The translations under genes and the position numbers were made by a program. This document shows, one piece after another, positions 8,463 through 16,895 of a DNA stretch of 64,000 nt (positions are counted from its first letter, which is position 1; every line of letters starts with the position of its first letter). Where the stretch lies: the NCBI RefSeq assembly GCF_030689305.1, contig NZ_JAUYVM010000011.1:154731-218730 (forward strand), given 5' to 3'. The notes below the pieces were generated by a model. The model ran no database searches and was not told the DNA's origin. It saw only the letters and a list, made by a program, of their open reading frames with translations. This stretch comes from Vibrio penaeicida. Lineage in GTDB: Bacteria; Pseudomonadota; Gammaproteobacteria; Enterobacterales; Vibrionaceae.

Positions 8463-8786
8463 AACCAACCTCATTATTTTTTTGGACGATTCGTCATTAA
8501 TTTATCAAAGGTTAGTTCAGCAATACCTAATAAAGCCGATAGGTTTGTATTTTTTTGATAATTATCAGCAATCTATGAAAAAAGAAATCTACAGAATTAT
8601 CATTAATCACCCTGTATCCGTCTGGTTTATCTTTATATCGAAATTTATATCATTGGTGGCTAGCATTAACGAAACAACCCTAAATTCGGCTACCAAATAG
8701 GGAAAGTCTGACTAATTTGTATGGTTTACCTATCCTGTGGCATCCGCTTAGAATGAGATTAGTCGCCCCCGAAAGTGAATATATCT
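8463..8786. other. AT-rich divergent intergenic region
   Basis: This 324-base gap separates the minus-strand lipoprotein gene from the plus-strand ligase-like gene. It should hold both promoters. I could not assign convincing -35/-10 pairs or operators, and no small gene is supported. Confidence 0.5.
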
Positions 8787-9488
8787 ATGGCATCCAAAAA
8801 TAAACTGGTTCGTTTTAAGAGTATTGAAGTAGAAGATATTTTTGAAAAAGAGAGCGCGTTACTAAAACAAGTTCAATCTGGAGAGCTTTCTCAGGTATTG
8901 ATGCTTTGGCAAGCCAAAACGGCCACATTAGTTTTGCCTTCTGGTAAGAAGTGGAAAGTATCTGAGGAATTAACGTCGGGGTTAGATAACTTAGGTTGGC
9001 TTCTCATGTCACGGAAAACAGGTGGCGCTCCTGTTCCACAAGTTCCAGGGATTATTAACCTTTCACACATCTATCATTGGGAAGAAGGCGTTCCCTATGA
9101 CATTCAAAAGTCGTATCAAGATTTGTGCTTTGTCCTCACCCAGTTTTTTAAAGCTCTGGGCGTTAGAACCGATATACACGCCACGCCCCACTCCTATTGT
9201 GATGGCGACTACAACCTAAACATTAATGGAAAAAAGATCGTCGGCACGGCGCAGCGAGTATTACTCAAAAAAGACGGTGGAAGAGTCGTACTCTCTCAGG
9301 CATGTATTCTCGTTGATGCCATTCTGGAAAACATCGTCGCCCCCGTTAACCTTTGCAACAAACTGTGTGGGCACAGCGATCACATCGAAGACGGTGTCCA
9401 CACATCACTGTTTGAGCATATAAAAGAGCGACCAAGCATAGACGCTCTCTACCAACAGTTAACGGAAGCTTTCTTAACACACGCCTAA
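8787..9488 (+). CDS. Lipoate/biotin protein ligase (LplA/BPL) family protein
   Basis: The 233-residue protein has the ligase-fold signatures 'SRKTGGAPVPQVPGIINLS', the GG motif region that contacts the lipoyl or biotinyl group, and 'INGKKIVGTAQRVLLKKDGG' with the conserved lysine and the GTAQR segment. It is smaller than full LplA and lacks an obvious C-terminal accessory domain, so it resembles the short LplA-like or octanoyl-transfer proteins found beside other genes in gammaproteobacteria. The substrate is not predictable. A GTG four codons upstream is an alternative start; neither has a strong ribosome site. It stands alone, 190 bases ahead of the yjf operon. Confidence 0.75.
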   Translation: MASKNKLVRFKSIEVEDIFEKESALLKQVQSGELSQVLMLWQAKTATLVLPSGKKWKVSEELTSGLDNLGWLLMSRKTGGAPVPQVPGIINLSHIYHWEEGVPYDIQKSYQDLCFVLTQFFKALGVRTDIHATPHSYCDGDYNLNINGKKIVGTAQRVLLKKDGGRVVLSQACILVDAILENIVAPVNLCNKLCGHSDHIEDGVHTSLFEHIKERPSIDALYQQLTEAFLTHA

Positions 9489-9680
9489 AGCTATTAGGTT
9501 TCATGTTTAACAAAAGTCTAAATTTGTAGAATAGCTCGATTTATTTATGGCTATGAATTTTCATATTGAAACAATATGATACGGTTAGTATCTAATCTTG
9601 GATTTGTGTAACACACGTACATCTTCGGTGTTGCATACAACGTTTAGATGGTAATTCCATAATAAATAAGGAATATCTAC

Positions 9681-10082
9681 ATGGCTTGGACACTCAACGA
9701 CTTAGTGCCTGTACTTTCTAACCACGAAGGCTGGACAGTCGAAAACAACACTTCCTCTCAATCTCTTCTTATTCGAAATGAAGATGGTGTAGAGGCTTAC
9801 CTCGCTGTTGCTGGCGAACAAATCATTGCTGAAGTTCTGCTTTTTGCAAAATCGTCAGTGCATGATGTAAACGCCTTGAATGATGAAATCTTAAGAACCC
9901 ACAAAATGTTCCCGCTTTCTACTATCGGCATTAACAACATTGCCGGTGACGACTACTATGTGGCGTTCGGTTCCCTTTCTTCTCAATCAAAGGAAGAGAG
10001 CGTACTGATTGAGATAGCGACACTGTACCGTAATGTGGAAGCGTTCATCGACTTGTATGAAGAATTCTTAGGAGAAGCATAA
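9681..10082 (+). CDS. yjfI: YjfI family protein (DUF2170)
   Basis: This 133-residue acidic cytosolic protein begins 'MAWTLNDLVPVLSNHEGW' after an AAGGA ribosome site. It has the DUF2170 pattern of a beta-strand pair followed by 'HKMFPLSTIGI' and a C-terminal acidic helix 'NVEAFIDLYEEFL'. It is the first gene of a seven-gene operon with the E. coli yjfIJKLM-yjfC order, and its stop overlaps the yjfJ start. Its biochemical function is unknown; the company it keeps points to envelope stress. Confidence 0.82.
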   Translation: MAWTLNDLVPVLSNHEGWTVENNTSSQSLLIRNEDGVEAYLAVAGEQIIAEVLLFAKSSVHDVNALNDEILRTHKMFPLSTIGINNIAGDDYYVAFGSLSSQSKEESVLIEIATLYRNVEAFIDLYEEFLGEA

Positions 10083-10768
10083 TGGGTGTATGGAAAAAGC
10101 TATTTACTGCGATTAAAGGTGGCGTAAACGAAGCTGCAGAAGAGGTTGCAGATAGCCAAGCACTTCGTATCTTGGATCAAGAGATCCGTGAAGCGAAAGA
10201 AGAGCTCAGAAAATCAGACGAAGCGTTGGTTTCTCTAGTAGCGAAAAGAAAACTTGCTGACAACAAAGTAGTCGGTTTAGACGGCAGTATTGCAGAATAC
10301 GAAGAACACGCCCGTAACGCCATGACAAAGGGTGAGCAAGACTTAGCTCTTGAGTGTGCAGGACGTGTAGCGGAGCTAACCAATCAACGTACTACCGAGC
10401 AAAACTACGCCGAGCAGTTCAAAGCGTCTGAGCAAAAGTTACGTGAGAACATTGCCCAAGCGAAAGACAAATTGCGTCAGCTAGAACAGCAAGTAGACGT
10501 GATAAAAGCCAACGAAGCCGTGCAAAAAGCACAAGCTTCAGTCTCGTCGACCAACGTTGGTGCGAACAGCAAAATGACCACCGCTGTGGAATCTTTGGAA
10601 CGCATTAAAAATCGCCAAGCAGAGAAACAAGCTCAGTTAGAAGCCGCTGAAGAATTGCACGAAGCGCAATCGGGCAGTAGCTTAGATAAAAAACTGGCTA
10701 ATGCAGGTATTACCGCGGGGGGTAAATCTTCCGCAGAAGACGAGCTCGCTCGTATCTTAGGCAAATAA
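10082..10768 (+). CDS. yjfJ: PspA/IM30 family protein YjfJ
   Basis: The 228-residue protein is almost wholly helical and coiled-coil, starting 'MGVWKKLFTAIKGGVNEAAE'. It has the long Lys/Glu heptad regions of PspA/IM30 (bacterial ESCRT-III-like) proteins, and the C-terminus 'SSAEDELARILGK' is also typical of the family. PspA proteins coat damaged inner membrane and form rods or rings. The start overlaps the yjfI stop by one base (TAATG), so the two are coupled. It lies directly ahead of an ion channel gene, suggesting that membrane coating and ion flux are linked here. Confidence 0.9.
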   Translation: MGVWKKLFTAIKGGVNEAAEEVADSQALRILDQEIREAKEELRKSDEALVSLVAKRKLADNKVVGLDGSIAEYEEHARNAMTKGEQDLALECAGRVAELTNQRTTEQNYAEQFKASEQKLRENIAQAKDKLRQLEQQVDVIKANEAVQKAQASVSSTNVGANSKMTTAVESLERIKNRQAEKQAQLEAAEELHEAQSGSSLDKKLANAGITAGGKSSAEDELARILGK

Positions 10769-10783
10769 AGGTACATTCCTCAC

Positions 10784-11809
10784 ATGACTGTGTGGTTTAC
10801 ATTAAGAAGGTGGGTGTATGCCCACCTGTTTTCATTAAGAACCAAAAGCTTGCTCGGTTTGGCCGCGGGCTATGTGGTCATTTCATGGGCATTACTCGCA
10901 TTTGCGGGCGAATCTGACCTTACATCGAATGTCACCGACTTTTTGTACTACATTGTTGTGACCTCATCTACCGTTGGTTACGGTGATATGTCACCAACCA
11001 CGCCAATAGGTCGTTGGATTGTGGCATTGTTTGTCATCCCGTTTGGATTGGGTTTATTTGCAATATCAGTGAGTCAAATTGGGGTTTTGGTCGTCACAAT
11101 GTGGCGTGCAGGCGTATTAGGAAAACGGAGAGTAAACGTGGAAAATCATATTCTGTTGCTGGGTTGGAATGAGCAACGGACGTTGCACTTAATTCGTATG
11201 TTACAACATGAAGAAACGGGCAGAAGACGCATCGTACTTTGTGTAAAAGCCGACATAGAAAACCCGCTTCCATCTGAAATCGACTTCGTTAAAGTCAGTG
11301 CCTTCACAGACTGTAACGATATGGTGAAAACCAACTTGCCAGCCGCAAGCTGTATCATCATCGATAACCCAGAAGACGACGTCACCTTATCAGCCGCCCT
11401 CTACTGCGCAAACGAAAACCCGAAAGCTCACTTGCTGGCTTATTTCAAAGACGAAGCATTAAGTCGATTGCTTAAGCAGCACTGCCCGAATGCCGAATGC
11501 ATTCCATCGGTAGCCACCGAAATGCTGGCCAAAGCCGCTGTCGACCCTGGCTCGAGTGCCCTTCATCAAGAGCTGCTGAATTCAACACAAGGCATGACTC
11601 AATATTCTGTGGCATTCCCTGCCAATGCTTCTGAAACCCAAATCAGCGAGTTATTCGATTCCTTTAAAAAGGACTATCAAGCAACCCTGATTGGTATTGA
11701 TAAAGGAACAGGTATTGAGCTGAACCCCAGCTTAGATTGTGTGGTATCTGCTGGTAACACGCTTTTCTATATTGCCGATGAGCGAATTGATAACTTCAGT
11801 TGGAAATAA
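10784..11809 (+). CDS. Potassium channel with cytoplasmic RCK-like domain
   Basis: The 341-residue protein has an N-terminal membrane helix (LLGLAAGYVVISWALLAF), a pore loop with the K+ filter 'SSTVGYGDMSP' near residue 67, a second helix, then a TrkA-N/RCK-like domain starting 'VNVENHILLLGWNEQRTLHL'. This is the two-helix Kch/MthK-like plan, about the usual length. E. coli yjf operons lack this gene; here it sits between yjfJ and yjfK with 15 bases before it and a 2-base gap after. It probably conducts K+ under control of nucleotide or ion binding, possibly tied to PspA-sensed membrane damage (inference). Confidence 0.88.
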   Translation: MTVWFTLRRWVYAHLFSLRTKSLLGLAAGYVVISWALLAFAGESDLTSNVTDFLYYIVVTSSTVGYGDMSPTTPIGRWIVALFVIPFGLGLFAISVSQIGVLVVTMWRAGVLGKRRVNVENHILLLGWNEQRTLHLIRMLQHEETGRRRIVLCVKADIENPLPSEIDFVKVSAFTDCNDMVKTNLPAASCIIIDNPEDDVTLSAALYCANENPKAHLLAYFKDEALSRLLKQHCPNAECIPSVATEMLAKAAVDPGSSALHQELLNSTQGMTQYSVAFPANASETQISELFDSFKKDYQATLIGIDKGTGIELNPSLDCVVSAGNTLFYIADERIDNFSWK

Positions 11810-11811
11810 CC

Positions 11812-12447
11812 ATGTTTGACTGGTTTAAGAAAAAAACAGAAAAAGCCGAAGAAAAGCCCAATGCACCTGAAGTTTTAGGGCTTAGACTTGGCGGAGCTTT
11901 CGAGTTGGACGACTTAAAATTTCGCATGCTCGAACCTGAACTCACCATTGACGGCGCATCTCGTACCCAGTTGATTCAAGCAGTCGGAGAAGTGAAGCTC
12001 GATAGTCAAACAACACTGCTTCGATACTACACCGACGACGATGGATACATACAAGTATTGCTGAATGGCGAAGGCGACAGTGGAGTACTAGAAGTGAAGC
12101 TCTTTTACTTCTATGAGACCAAGTCTATCGACCTAGAAACCACTTGGAATCGCTGGATAGAGACAGATTTGGTTCAGCCATCTCAGCAACTTGACGATCA
12201 TGAGTTCAGTAAGGTATGGGATAACGACCGCCCAGTAGCGATGACGGAAAAAACCTACCACAGCAACGGGAAGGTATCGGAAACCGACCAATTCATTATG
12301 CTTTATGAGCGCGACGCAACCCCCGATTTGGCAGAATCGCTTGTGATCTCATGCGAAGAAAGTTTCGAAAGCGGTTCGGCTGAGCGCTGCGTTACTTATA
12401 TTACAGGCGTCGACCTGTCACCCACTGACTTTACTGTCATTGGATAA
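11812..12447 (+). CDS. yjfK: YjfK family protein (DUF2491)
   Basis: This 211-residue acidic soluble protein begins 'MFDWFKKKTEKAEEKPNAPE', with the short Trp-Phe-Lys N-terminus seen in YjfK. It continues with 'LGLRLGGAFELDDLKFRMLEP', 'DDDGYIQVLLNG' and 'MTEKTYHSNGKVSETDQFIM', which match DUF2491. I placed the start at 11812 rather than 11800 because a GGAA stands six bases upstream and relatives begin at this methionine. Function is unknown; it is the fourth gene of the operon. Confidence 0.82.
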   Translation: MFDWFKKKTEKAEEKPNAPEVLGLRLGGAFELDDLKFRMLEPELTIDGASRTQLIQAVGEVKLDSQTTLLRYYTDDDGYIQVLLNGEGDSGVLEVKLFYFYETKSIDLETTWNRWIETDLVQPSQQLDDHEFSKVWDNDRPVAMTEKTYHSNGKVSETDQFIMLYERDATPDLAESLVISCEESFESGSAERCVTYITGVDLSPTDFTVIG

Positions 12448-12470
12448 CACATTTACAAGGAATTTCATTC

Positions 12471-12884
12471 ATGGAATTAGTGGCTCAATCCCTAGCGGGT
12501 TTAGTGGATTTCGTAACATACTTTGCGATTTGTATCGCCTTCTTGATCCTGTTTAAGCTGGTCTATATCCGCTTTACCCCTTATGACGAATGGAAACTGG
12601 TCAAAGAAAATAATATCGCTGCCGCAGTAGCACTTTCGGGCTCGTTTGTGGGTTACAGTATTTCAATAGCGGGAGCAGCATCTAACTCAGTTAACTTAGT
12701 CGACTTTGTTATCTGGGGAGTAGTCGCATTTATCGCTCAGTTACTTGCTTTTATGCTCGTTCGATTTATGTTCTTGCCTAAAATTTCCCAGCGTATTGAA
12801 GACAACGAAATCTCTGCCGGTATTGTGTTGGCAAGTGTTTCAATCGCAGTAGGTATGCTTAACGCTGCGTGTATGACTTACTAA
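12471..12884 (+). CDS. yjfL: YjfL family inner-membrane protein (DUF350)
   Basis: The 137 residues form about four hydrophobic helices: 'YFAICIAFLILFKLVYI', 'AAAVALSGSFVGYSISIAGA', 'FVIWGVVAFIAQLLAFML' and 'AGIVLASVSIAVGMLNA'. The repeated 'NxAAAVALSGSxxGYSI' half-unit is characteristic of DUF350. The protein should sit in the inner membrane as a small internally duplicated transporter-like unit. It is encoded beside PspA-like and ATP-grasp partners, the common genomic association of this family. Confidence 0.85.
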   Translation: MELVAQSLAGLVDFVTYFAICIAFLILFKLVYIRFTPYDEWKLVKENNIAAAVALSGSFVGYSISIAGAASNSVNLVDFVIWGVVAFIAQLLAFMLVRFMFLPKISQRIEDNEISAGIVLASVSIAVGMLNAACMTY

Positions 12885-12894
12885 GGAGCACCGG

Positions 12895-13518
12895 ATGAAA
12901 CGGAGTAGAAAAGTCATATTGCCATCCATGAAAAAGGATTGGCGACAAGCTGATGTGAGGCCTTTAGTAGCGTTCATGGGGTTAGCCACCGTTACAGGTT
13001 GTTCCGACGATTCAACGGAAGCAGAAATTTTTAGAACCGTTGAAGAGTGTAGCGATGCCCACCCAGGGTACACCCAGCAATGCCAAGCCGCATACCAAGA
13101 TGCGGCGGAGCTCGCGTTGCTGTCTTCACCTAGGTTTAACTCTCAGGACGACTGCGAATTCGACTTTACACGTGGGTGTTTTAAGCCAGAGTATCAAAAT
13201 TGGTTTATCCCAGCTTTAAGTGGGTTTATGTTCGCTCGCCTTACCGACTCACACTACTATTCTCGCCCCATGTACATCTACCGAAGTGGCTGGTACAGCG
13301 ACGATGGCATTTGGTATGGCTCAAGCAGCAGTAGTTACAAAAAACACAAAAAAATCAAAGTCAAAACAAACGACTTCAAAAAGCCGCCAACCGTGTCTAA
13401 AACGATGTCGCGCGGCGGTTTTGGTTCTACCGTAGAAGCCAAATCCAGTTGGAGCAAATCCTCTGGCTCTAAATCTTCTTCTCGCTCAAGTGGCAAGAAG
13501 TCAGGATGGGGCGGATAA
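12895..13518 (+). CDS. yjfM: YjfM family lipoprotein (DUF1190)
   Basis: This 207-residue protein has a basic start, a hydrophobic stretch and a lipobox-like 'ATVTGC'. It continues with a Cys-containing domain ('VEECSDAHPGYTQQCQAAYQ', 'DDCEFDFTRGCF') and an aromatic patch ('HYYSRPMYIYRSGWYSDDG'), and ends in a Ser/Lys/Gly-rich low-complexity tail. This is the DUF1190 plan. Envelope location is inferred from the lipobox. It lies 10 bases after yjfL. Confidence 0.8.
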   Translation: MKRSRKVILPSMKKDWRQADVRPLVAFMGLATVTGCSDDSTEAEIFRTVEECSDAHPGYTQQCQAAYQDAAELALLSSPRFNSQDDCEFDFTRGCFKPEYQNWFIPALSGFMFARLTDSHYYSRPMYIYRSGWYSDDGIWYGSSSSSYKKHKKIKVKTNDFKKPPTVSKTMSRGGFGSTVEAKSSWSKSSGSKSSSRSSGKKSGWGG

Positions 13519-13533
13519 CTTCATACCATCAAA

Positions 13534-13565
13534 TAGGGGGCAAACCGTCCCCTACTTCTTTTTTG
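13534..13565 (+). terminator. Weak terminator or attenuator between yjfM and yjfC
   Basis: TAGGGG (13534-13539) pairs with CCCCTA (13549-13554) and is followed by a pyrimidine and T-rich run. The short stem may let part of the transcription continue into yjfC. Confidence 0.45.
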
Positions 13566-13633
13566 CTTTTGTTCACAATTAATATCATTAAGGTCGATAG
13601 ACCTTCCACAAAAAATCTGGCGCGATACCCCTG

Positions 13634-14797
13634 ATGCTAAGAATCGATACCAAAGAGCGCGCAAACTGGCGCGCACTTGCAAAGAAATACGGCTTTGGCT
13701 TTCACAGTATGTACGACGACCCGTATTGGGATGAGCGAGCGTATTACCAGTTTACACTCGAGCAGATCGAACAAGACATCGAAGAGCCTACCGAAGAAAT
13801 TCACCAAATGTGTTTGCAAGTCGTCGACAAAGTGGTGAACGACGAAGAACTGCTCGCGAAATTTCAGATCCCAAGCGAAATGTGGGAAAACGTTCGAACG
13901 TCGTGGCGAGCCAATGAGCCTTCCTTATATTCGAGGCTCGACTTTGCTTATTCAGGGAAGGGGCACGCAAAGCTTCTGGAAAACAACGCCGATACACCAA
14001 CCAGCTTATACGAGACAGGGTTTTGGCAATGGGTTTGGTTAGAAGAAAAAGTTAACGCAGGCGAATTGGACAGGCGCTCCGACCAATTTAATATTCTGCA
14101 AGATTACCTGATAGACCGATTCCATCAGCTCGCCAAATCTCAGCCAGGTCAAACGCTGCATTTCTCGTGCTGTAAAGACACAGAAGAGGACAGAGGAACG
14201 GTTCAATATTTAGAGGATTGCGCCAAAGAAGCTGGGCTCTCGACGGCGTTTGTGTTCATTGAAGACATTGGCTTGAACCAACACCACGAGTTCACGGATC
14301 TGAAAAACAGCCCGATCCGTTGGATGTTCAAACTCTACCCATGGGAATTCATGTTCAATGAGGAGTATGCACAACACCTTACGGAAGCGAAAGTAAACTG
14401 GTTGGAACCTATGTGGAAATCTGTTTTGTCTAACAAAGCATTACTTCCCATGTTATGGAAAATGTTCCCAAACCACCCTAACCTACTGCCCTCATACTTC
14501 TCGGATGATCCTCAAGCCAATACATTGAAAGACTACGTTGTAAAACCGATCTTCTCGCGCGAAGGGGCGAATATCTCAATCTTCAAAGACGGAAAAGAGG
14601 TGGCGACAGCAGATGGACCGTATGGCGAAGAGGGGGCAATTATTCAGGCATACCACCCGCTCCCCGTATTCAATAACTGTCACACCCTTGTCGGCAGTTG
14701 GCTCGTCAACGACCGAGCAGCAGGCATGTCGATCCGAGAGGATGATTCACTCATCACCCAAGATTACGCTCGATATGTTCCGCATATTATTTTGTGA
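13634..14797 (+). CDS. yjfC: YjfC, glutathionylspermidine synthase-like ATP-grasp protein
   Basis: At 387 residues it matches E. coli YjfC in length. It contains 'QMCLQVVDKVVNDEE', 'LLENNADTPTSLYETGFWQW', 'SCCKDTEEDRGTVQYLEDCA', 'KPIFSREGANISIF' and 'GSWLVNDRAAGMSIRED', the motifs of the C-terminal ATP-grasp part of glutathionylspermidine synthase. Such enzymes join a carboxylate to an amine with ATP. The natural substrate of the YjfC branch is not known, and it lacks the amidase half. It closes the yjf operon after a 115-base gap holding a weak hairpin. Confidence 0.9.
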   Translation: MLRIDTKERANWRALAKKYGFGFHSMYDDPYWDERAYYQFTLEQIEQDIEEPTEEIHQMCLQVVDKVVNDEELLAKFQIPSEMWENVRTSWRANEPSLYSRLDFAYSGKGHAKLLENNADTPTSLYETGFWQWVWLEEKVNAGELDRRSDQFNILQDYLIDRFHQLAKSQPGQTLHFSCCKDTEEDRGTVQYLEDCAKEAGLSTAFVFIEDIGLNQHHEFTDLKNSPIRWMFKLYPWEFMFNEEYAQHLTEAKVNWLEPMWKSVLSNKALLPMLWKMFPNHPNLLPSYFSDDPQANTLKDYVVKPIFSREGANISIFKDGKEVATADGPYGEEGAIIQAYHPLPVFNNCHTLVGSWLVNDRAAGMSIREDDSLITQDYARYVPHIIL

Positions 14798-14805
14798 TTA
14801 GAAAA

Positions 14806-14831
14806 GAAGAAAAAGCGCCTAAATTAGGCGC
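14806..14831 (-). terminator. Terminator at the end of the Sel1-like array
   Basis: On the minus strand GCGCCTAA / TTAGGCGC is followed by TTTTTCTTCTTTTC, directly downstream of the last Sel1-like gene. It also lies after yjfC on the plus strand and could serve both. Confidence 0.7.
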
Positions 14832-14837
14832 GTTCAA

Positions 14838-15847
14838 TTAGAATAATTCGATGGAAGTTTCGTCTAGGAAGAGGTTAATTTTAATATCTTTGACAAACTC
14901 TTCTACTTGACGATCTAATTCATCTTGTTCTTCTTGAGAGATTAACTTTCGGGTTACCATATATCCATTCTCATCAAACATGACACTACCATCAACTTCT
15001 ACTCGTTCTTCTATAATCATTTCATCGCTTTTCTCATCACCACCTAATTGCCCTAAAATTCTATTGTAGTAATAAGTCTTTTTTATATCCCTGGAACTAC
15101 CTTCAGTTAAATAATGCCTATTTAAAAAAGATTTAGCTGCCTTTGGGTAGCCAAGCTTTAATGCTTTAAATAGCCACTTTTCCGCTTCAATAGGATTAGT
15201 ATCTCTCATATAGTAATATAAGGACACCATTGCGGGTGCATAGCCTTTGTCTGCTGCTGCCTTGATATATTCTAGCGTACTCTCTTCCGATACCCAGCTA
15301 CCCAGCTACCCAGCTACCCAGCTACCCAGCTACCCACTCTTATTGCGGCTCTGTTTGCGCCTTTTTCAAATGCTTCTTTGTAAATTTCTTCGGACTTGTA
15401 AGAACGGTAAAAAGGCACAAGTTCCCACCAATAAGGCTTCTTTACTCTCATAGCAAACATGGCTTTACCGTTTCCATTTTCGGCTTGAATTTTCCATCCT
15501 TCGAATGCCTTGTCTGCCCATTCCTTATCACAAGGCCAACCCAAATAGTCACATGGACTATCTATGTTTAACTCTTTACCAGCGAGAATTGCCATTGCCC
15601 ATGGGCTACCTATTTCTGCTGCTTTCAAAAACGTATCACCTGCTTCAAAGTGTTTGCCACTTTTGTATTGAGCCACTCCTAACCAATATGTGGCGTAAGC
15701 ACTGCCTTTTTGGGACTCTTTATAAAGTATCTCTTGCGCTTGGTCATATTCTTTTTGGTTAAATAATCGAATACCTTGCTCAATTGAATCGGTTGCCCAA
15801 GAACACAGTGGAATGATCAGTAATAATGTAGAAAATAATAATTTCAT
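14838..15847 (-). pseudogene. Sel1-like secreted paralogue interrupted by an expanded 8-bp repeat
   Basis: The N-terminal 177 codons (15314-15847) run from a signal peptide (MKLLFSTLLLIIPLCSWA) to 'VGSWVAG' and a TAG inside a tandem octamer. The rest of the protein is intact in another frame, from 'SWVSEESTLEYIKAAADKGY' to 'FLDETSIELF', ending at 14838. Intact neighbours have 'SSWVSEDKALEYI' or 'GSWISEENAFEYI' here, so the array adds exactly four octamers (32 bp). Losing them would restore a protein of about 325 residues. The period-24 reading of GGTAGCTG always meets TAG, so only the short form can be on. The downstream half could be translated separately only if it has its own ribosome site. 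Confidence 0.85.
15291..15336. repeat. Tandem octamer array ACCCAGCT, about 5.75 copies
   Basis: Five exact copies of ACCCAGCT run from 15292 to 15331, flanked by T and ACCCA. The array lies inside the coding region of the last Sel1-like gene. Paralogues carry only about one and a half units at this place. Short units repeated head to tail are prone to strand slippage. Confidence 0.95.
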
Positions 15848-15857
15848 AATAAAAAGT

Positions 15858-15878
15858 AAGCGCCTGAGTCAGGCGCTT
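15858..15878. repeat. Intergenic hairpin 1 of the Sel1-like array
   Basis: AAGCGCCTGA and TCAGGCGCTT are perfect arms around one G, between a stop and the next start. On the minus strand it is followed by ACTTTTTATT and then the ATG. Equivalent hairpins occur at 16871-16891 and 17884-17904, a weaker one lies near 18889-18906, and the arms covary. Confidence 0.75.
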
Positions 15879-15882
15879 TCAA

Positions 15883-16860
15883 CTAGAATAATTCGATGGA
15901 AGTTTCGTCTAGGAAGAGGTTAATTTTAATGTCTTTTACAAACTCTTCTACTTGACGATCCAACTCATCTTGTTCTTCTTGAGAAATAATTCTTCTAGTA
16001 ACTCGCTTTCCCTCATCATCAAATATAGGCATACCGTCAACTTCAACGCCTTCTATTAAAAATAGATTATCGTTTTCTTTACGTCCACCAAGTTTCTCAG
16101 ATAGCTTATTGTAATAATAAGACTTTTTATAATCCTTATAACCATTTTTTTTGAGAAAATACTTATTAAATAGTGCATCAACAGCCTTTGAATAGCCCAA
16201 TTTTAATGCTTTATATAGCCACTTTTCTGCTTCTACAGGATTAGTATCCCTTACGTAATAATAAAGGGATACCATCGCAGGTGCATAACCTTTATCTGCT
16301 GCTAGCTTTAAATAACTAATCTTCTCTTCATTTGAATCCCAGTAGCGACTGTAATTAAAGTACCGATAACCACCATTTTTTATCGCTTCTCGTGCTATTT
16401 CTTTATAAATCCCGCTACGGTAAAATGGTATATACTCCCACCAATCCCTGCGATTGGCATTAATTGCATACAACGCCTTTCCGTTACCGTTCTTGGCTTG
16501 TTCTTCCCATGCTTTAATTGCCTTGTCTTTCCATGCATCATCACACCCCCAGCCTAGATAGGAGCATGGTGAATTTACATACATATTATTTTCAAATAGC
16601 ATAGCCATCGCCCACGGGCTGCCCATTTCTGCCGCTTTTAAAAACGTGTCGCCCGCTTCAAAATGTTTGCCATTTTTGTATTGAACCACCCCTAACCAAT
16701 AGGTGGCGTAAGCGCTGCCTTTTCGAGATTCCTCTAAGAGTATTTCTTGTGCTTGGGTGTACTCTTTTTGATTAAAAAGCCGAATACCTTGTTCTATTGA
16801 ATCTGTAGCCCAAGAACACAGTGGAGTGAACAGTAATAATATAGAAAATAATAGTTTCAT
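15883..16860 (-). CDS. Secreted Sel1-like repeat protein, immunity candidate
   Basis: The 325 residues begin with a signal peptide ending 'LCSWA' before 'TDSIEQGIRLFNQKEY'. Sel1/TPR-like helical pairs follow: 'YATYWLGVVQYKNGKHFEAG', 'FLKAAEMGSPWAMAML' and 'YLKLAADKGYAPAMVSLYYY'. It ends with the 'FVKDIKINLFLDETSIELF' tail shared by all four copies. The central 'CSYLGWGCDDAW' segment has two cysteines that could form a periplasmic disulfide. Compared with the next copy it differs mainly between residues 110 and 190 and again around 250-285. The array lies downstream of a type VI effector candidate, so a periplasmic immunity role is inferred, not shown. Confidence 0.78.
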   Translation of the reverse strand: MKLLFSILLLFTPLCSWATDSIEQGIRLFNQKEYTQAQEILLEESRKGSAYATYWLGVVQYKNGKHFEAGDTFLKAAEMGSPWAMAMLFENNMYVNSPCSYLGWGCDDAWKDKAIKAWEEQAKNGNGKALYAINANRRDWWEYIPFYRSGIYKEIAREAIKNGGYRYFNYSRYWDSNEEKISYLKLAADKGYAPAMVSLYYYVRDTNPVEAEKWLYKALKLGYSKAVDALFNKYFLKKNGYKDYKKSYYYNKLSEKLGGRKENDNLFLIEGVEVDGMPIFDDEGKRVTRRIISQEEQDELDRQVEEFVKDIKINLFLDETSIELF

Positions 16861-16870
16861 AATGAAAAGT

Positions 16871-16891
16871 AAGCGCCTTAGTAAGGCGCTT
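16871..16891. repeat. Intergenic hairpin 2 of the Sel1-like array
   Basis: AAGCGCCTTA and TAAGGCGCTT pair perfectly around one G. Relative to hairpin 1 a G-C pair is replaced by T-A, so the pairing is kept while the sequence differs. Confidence 0.75.
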
Positions 16892-16895
16892 TCAA

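Noticed and set aside
15291..15336. Octamer array as a CRISPR or small direct-repeat array
   Set aside because: There are no spacers between units, the unit is only 8 bp, and it lies inside a coding region with a matching single site in paralogues.
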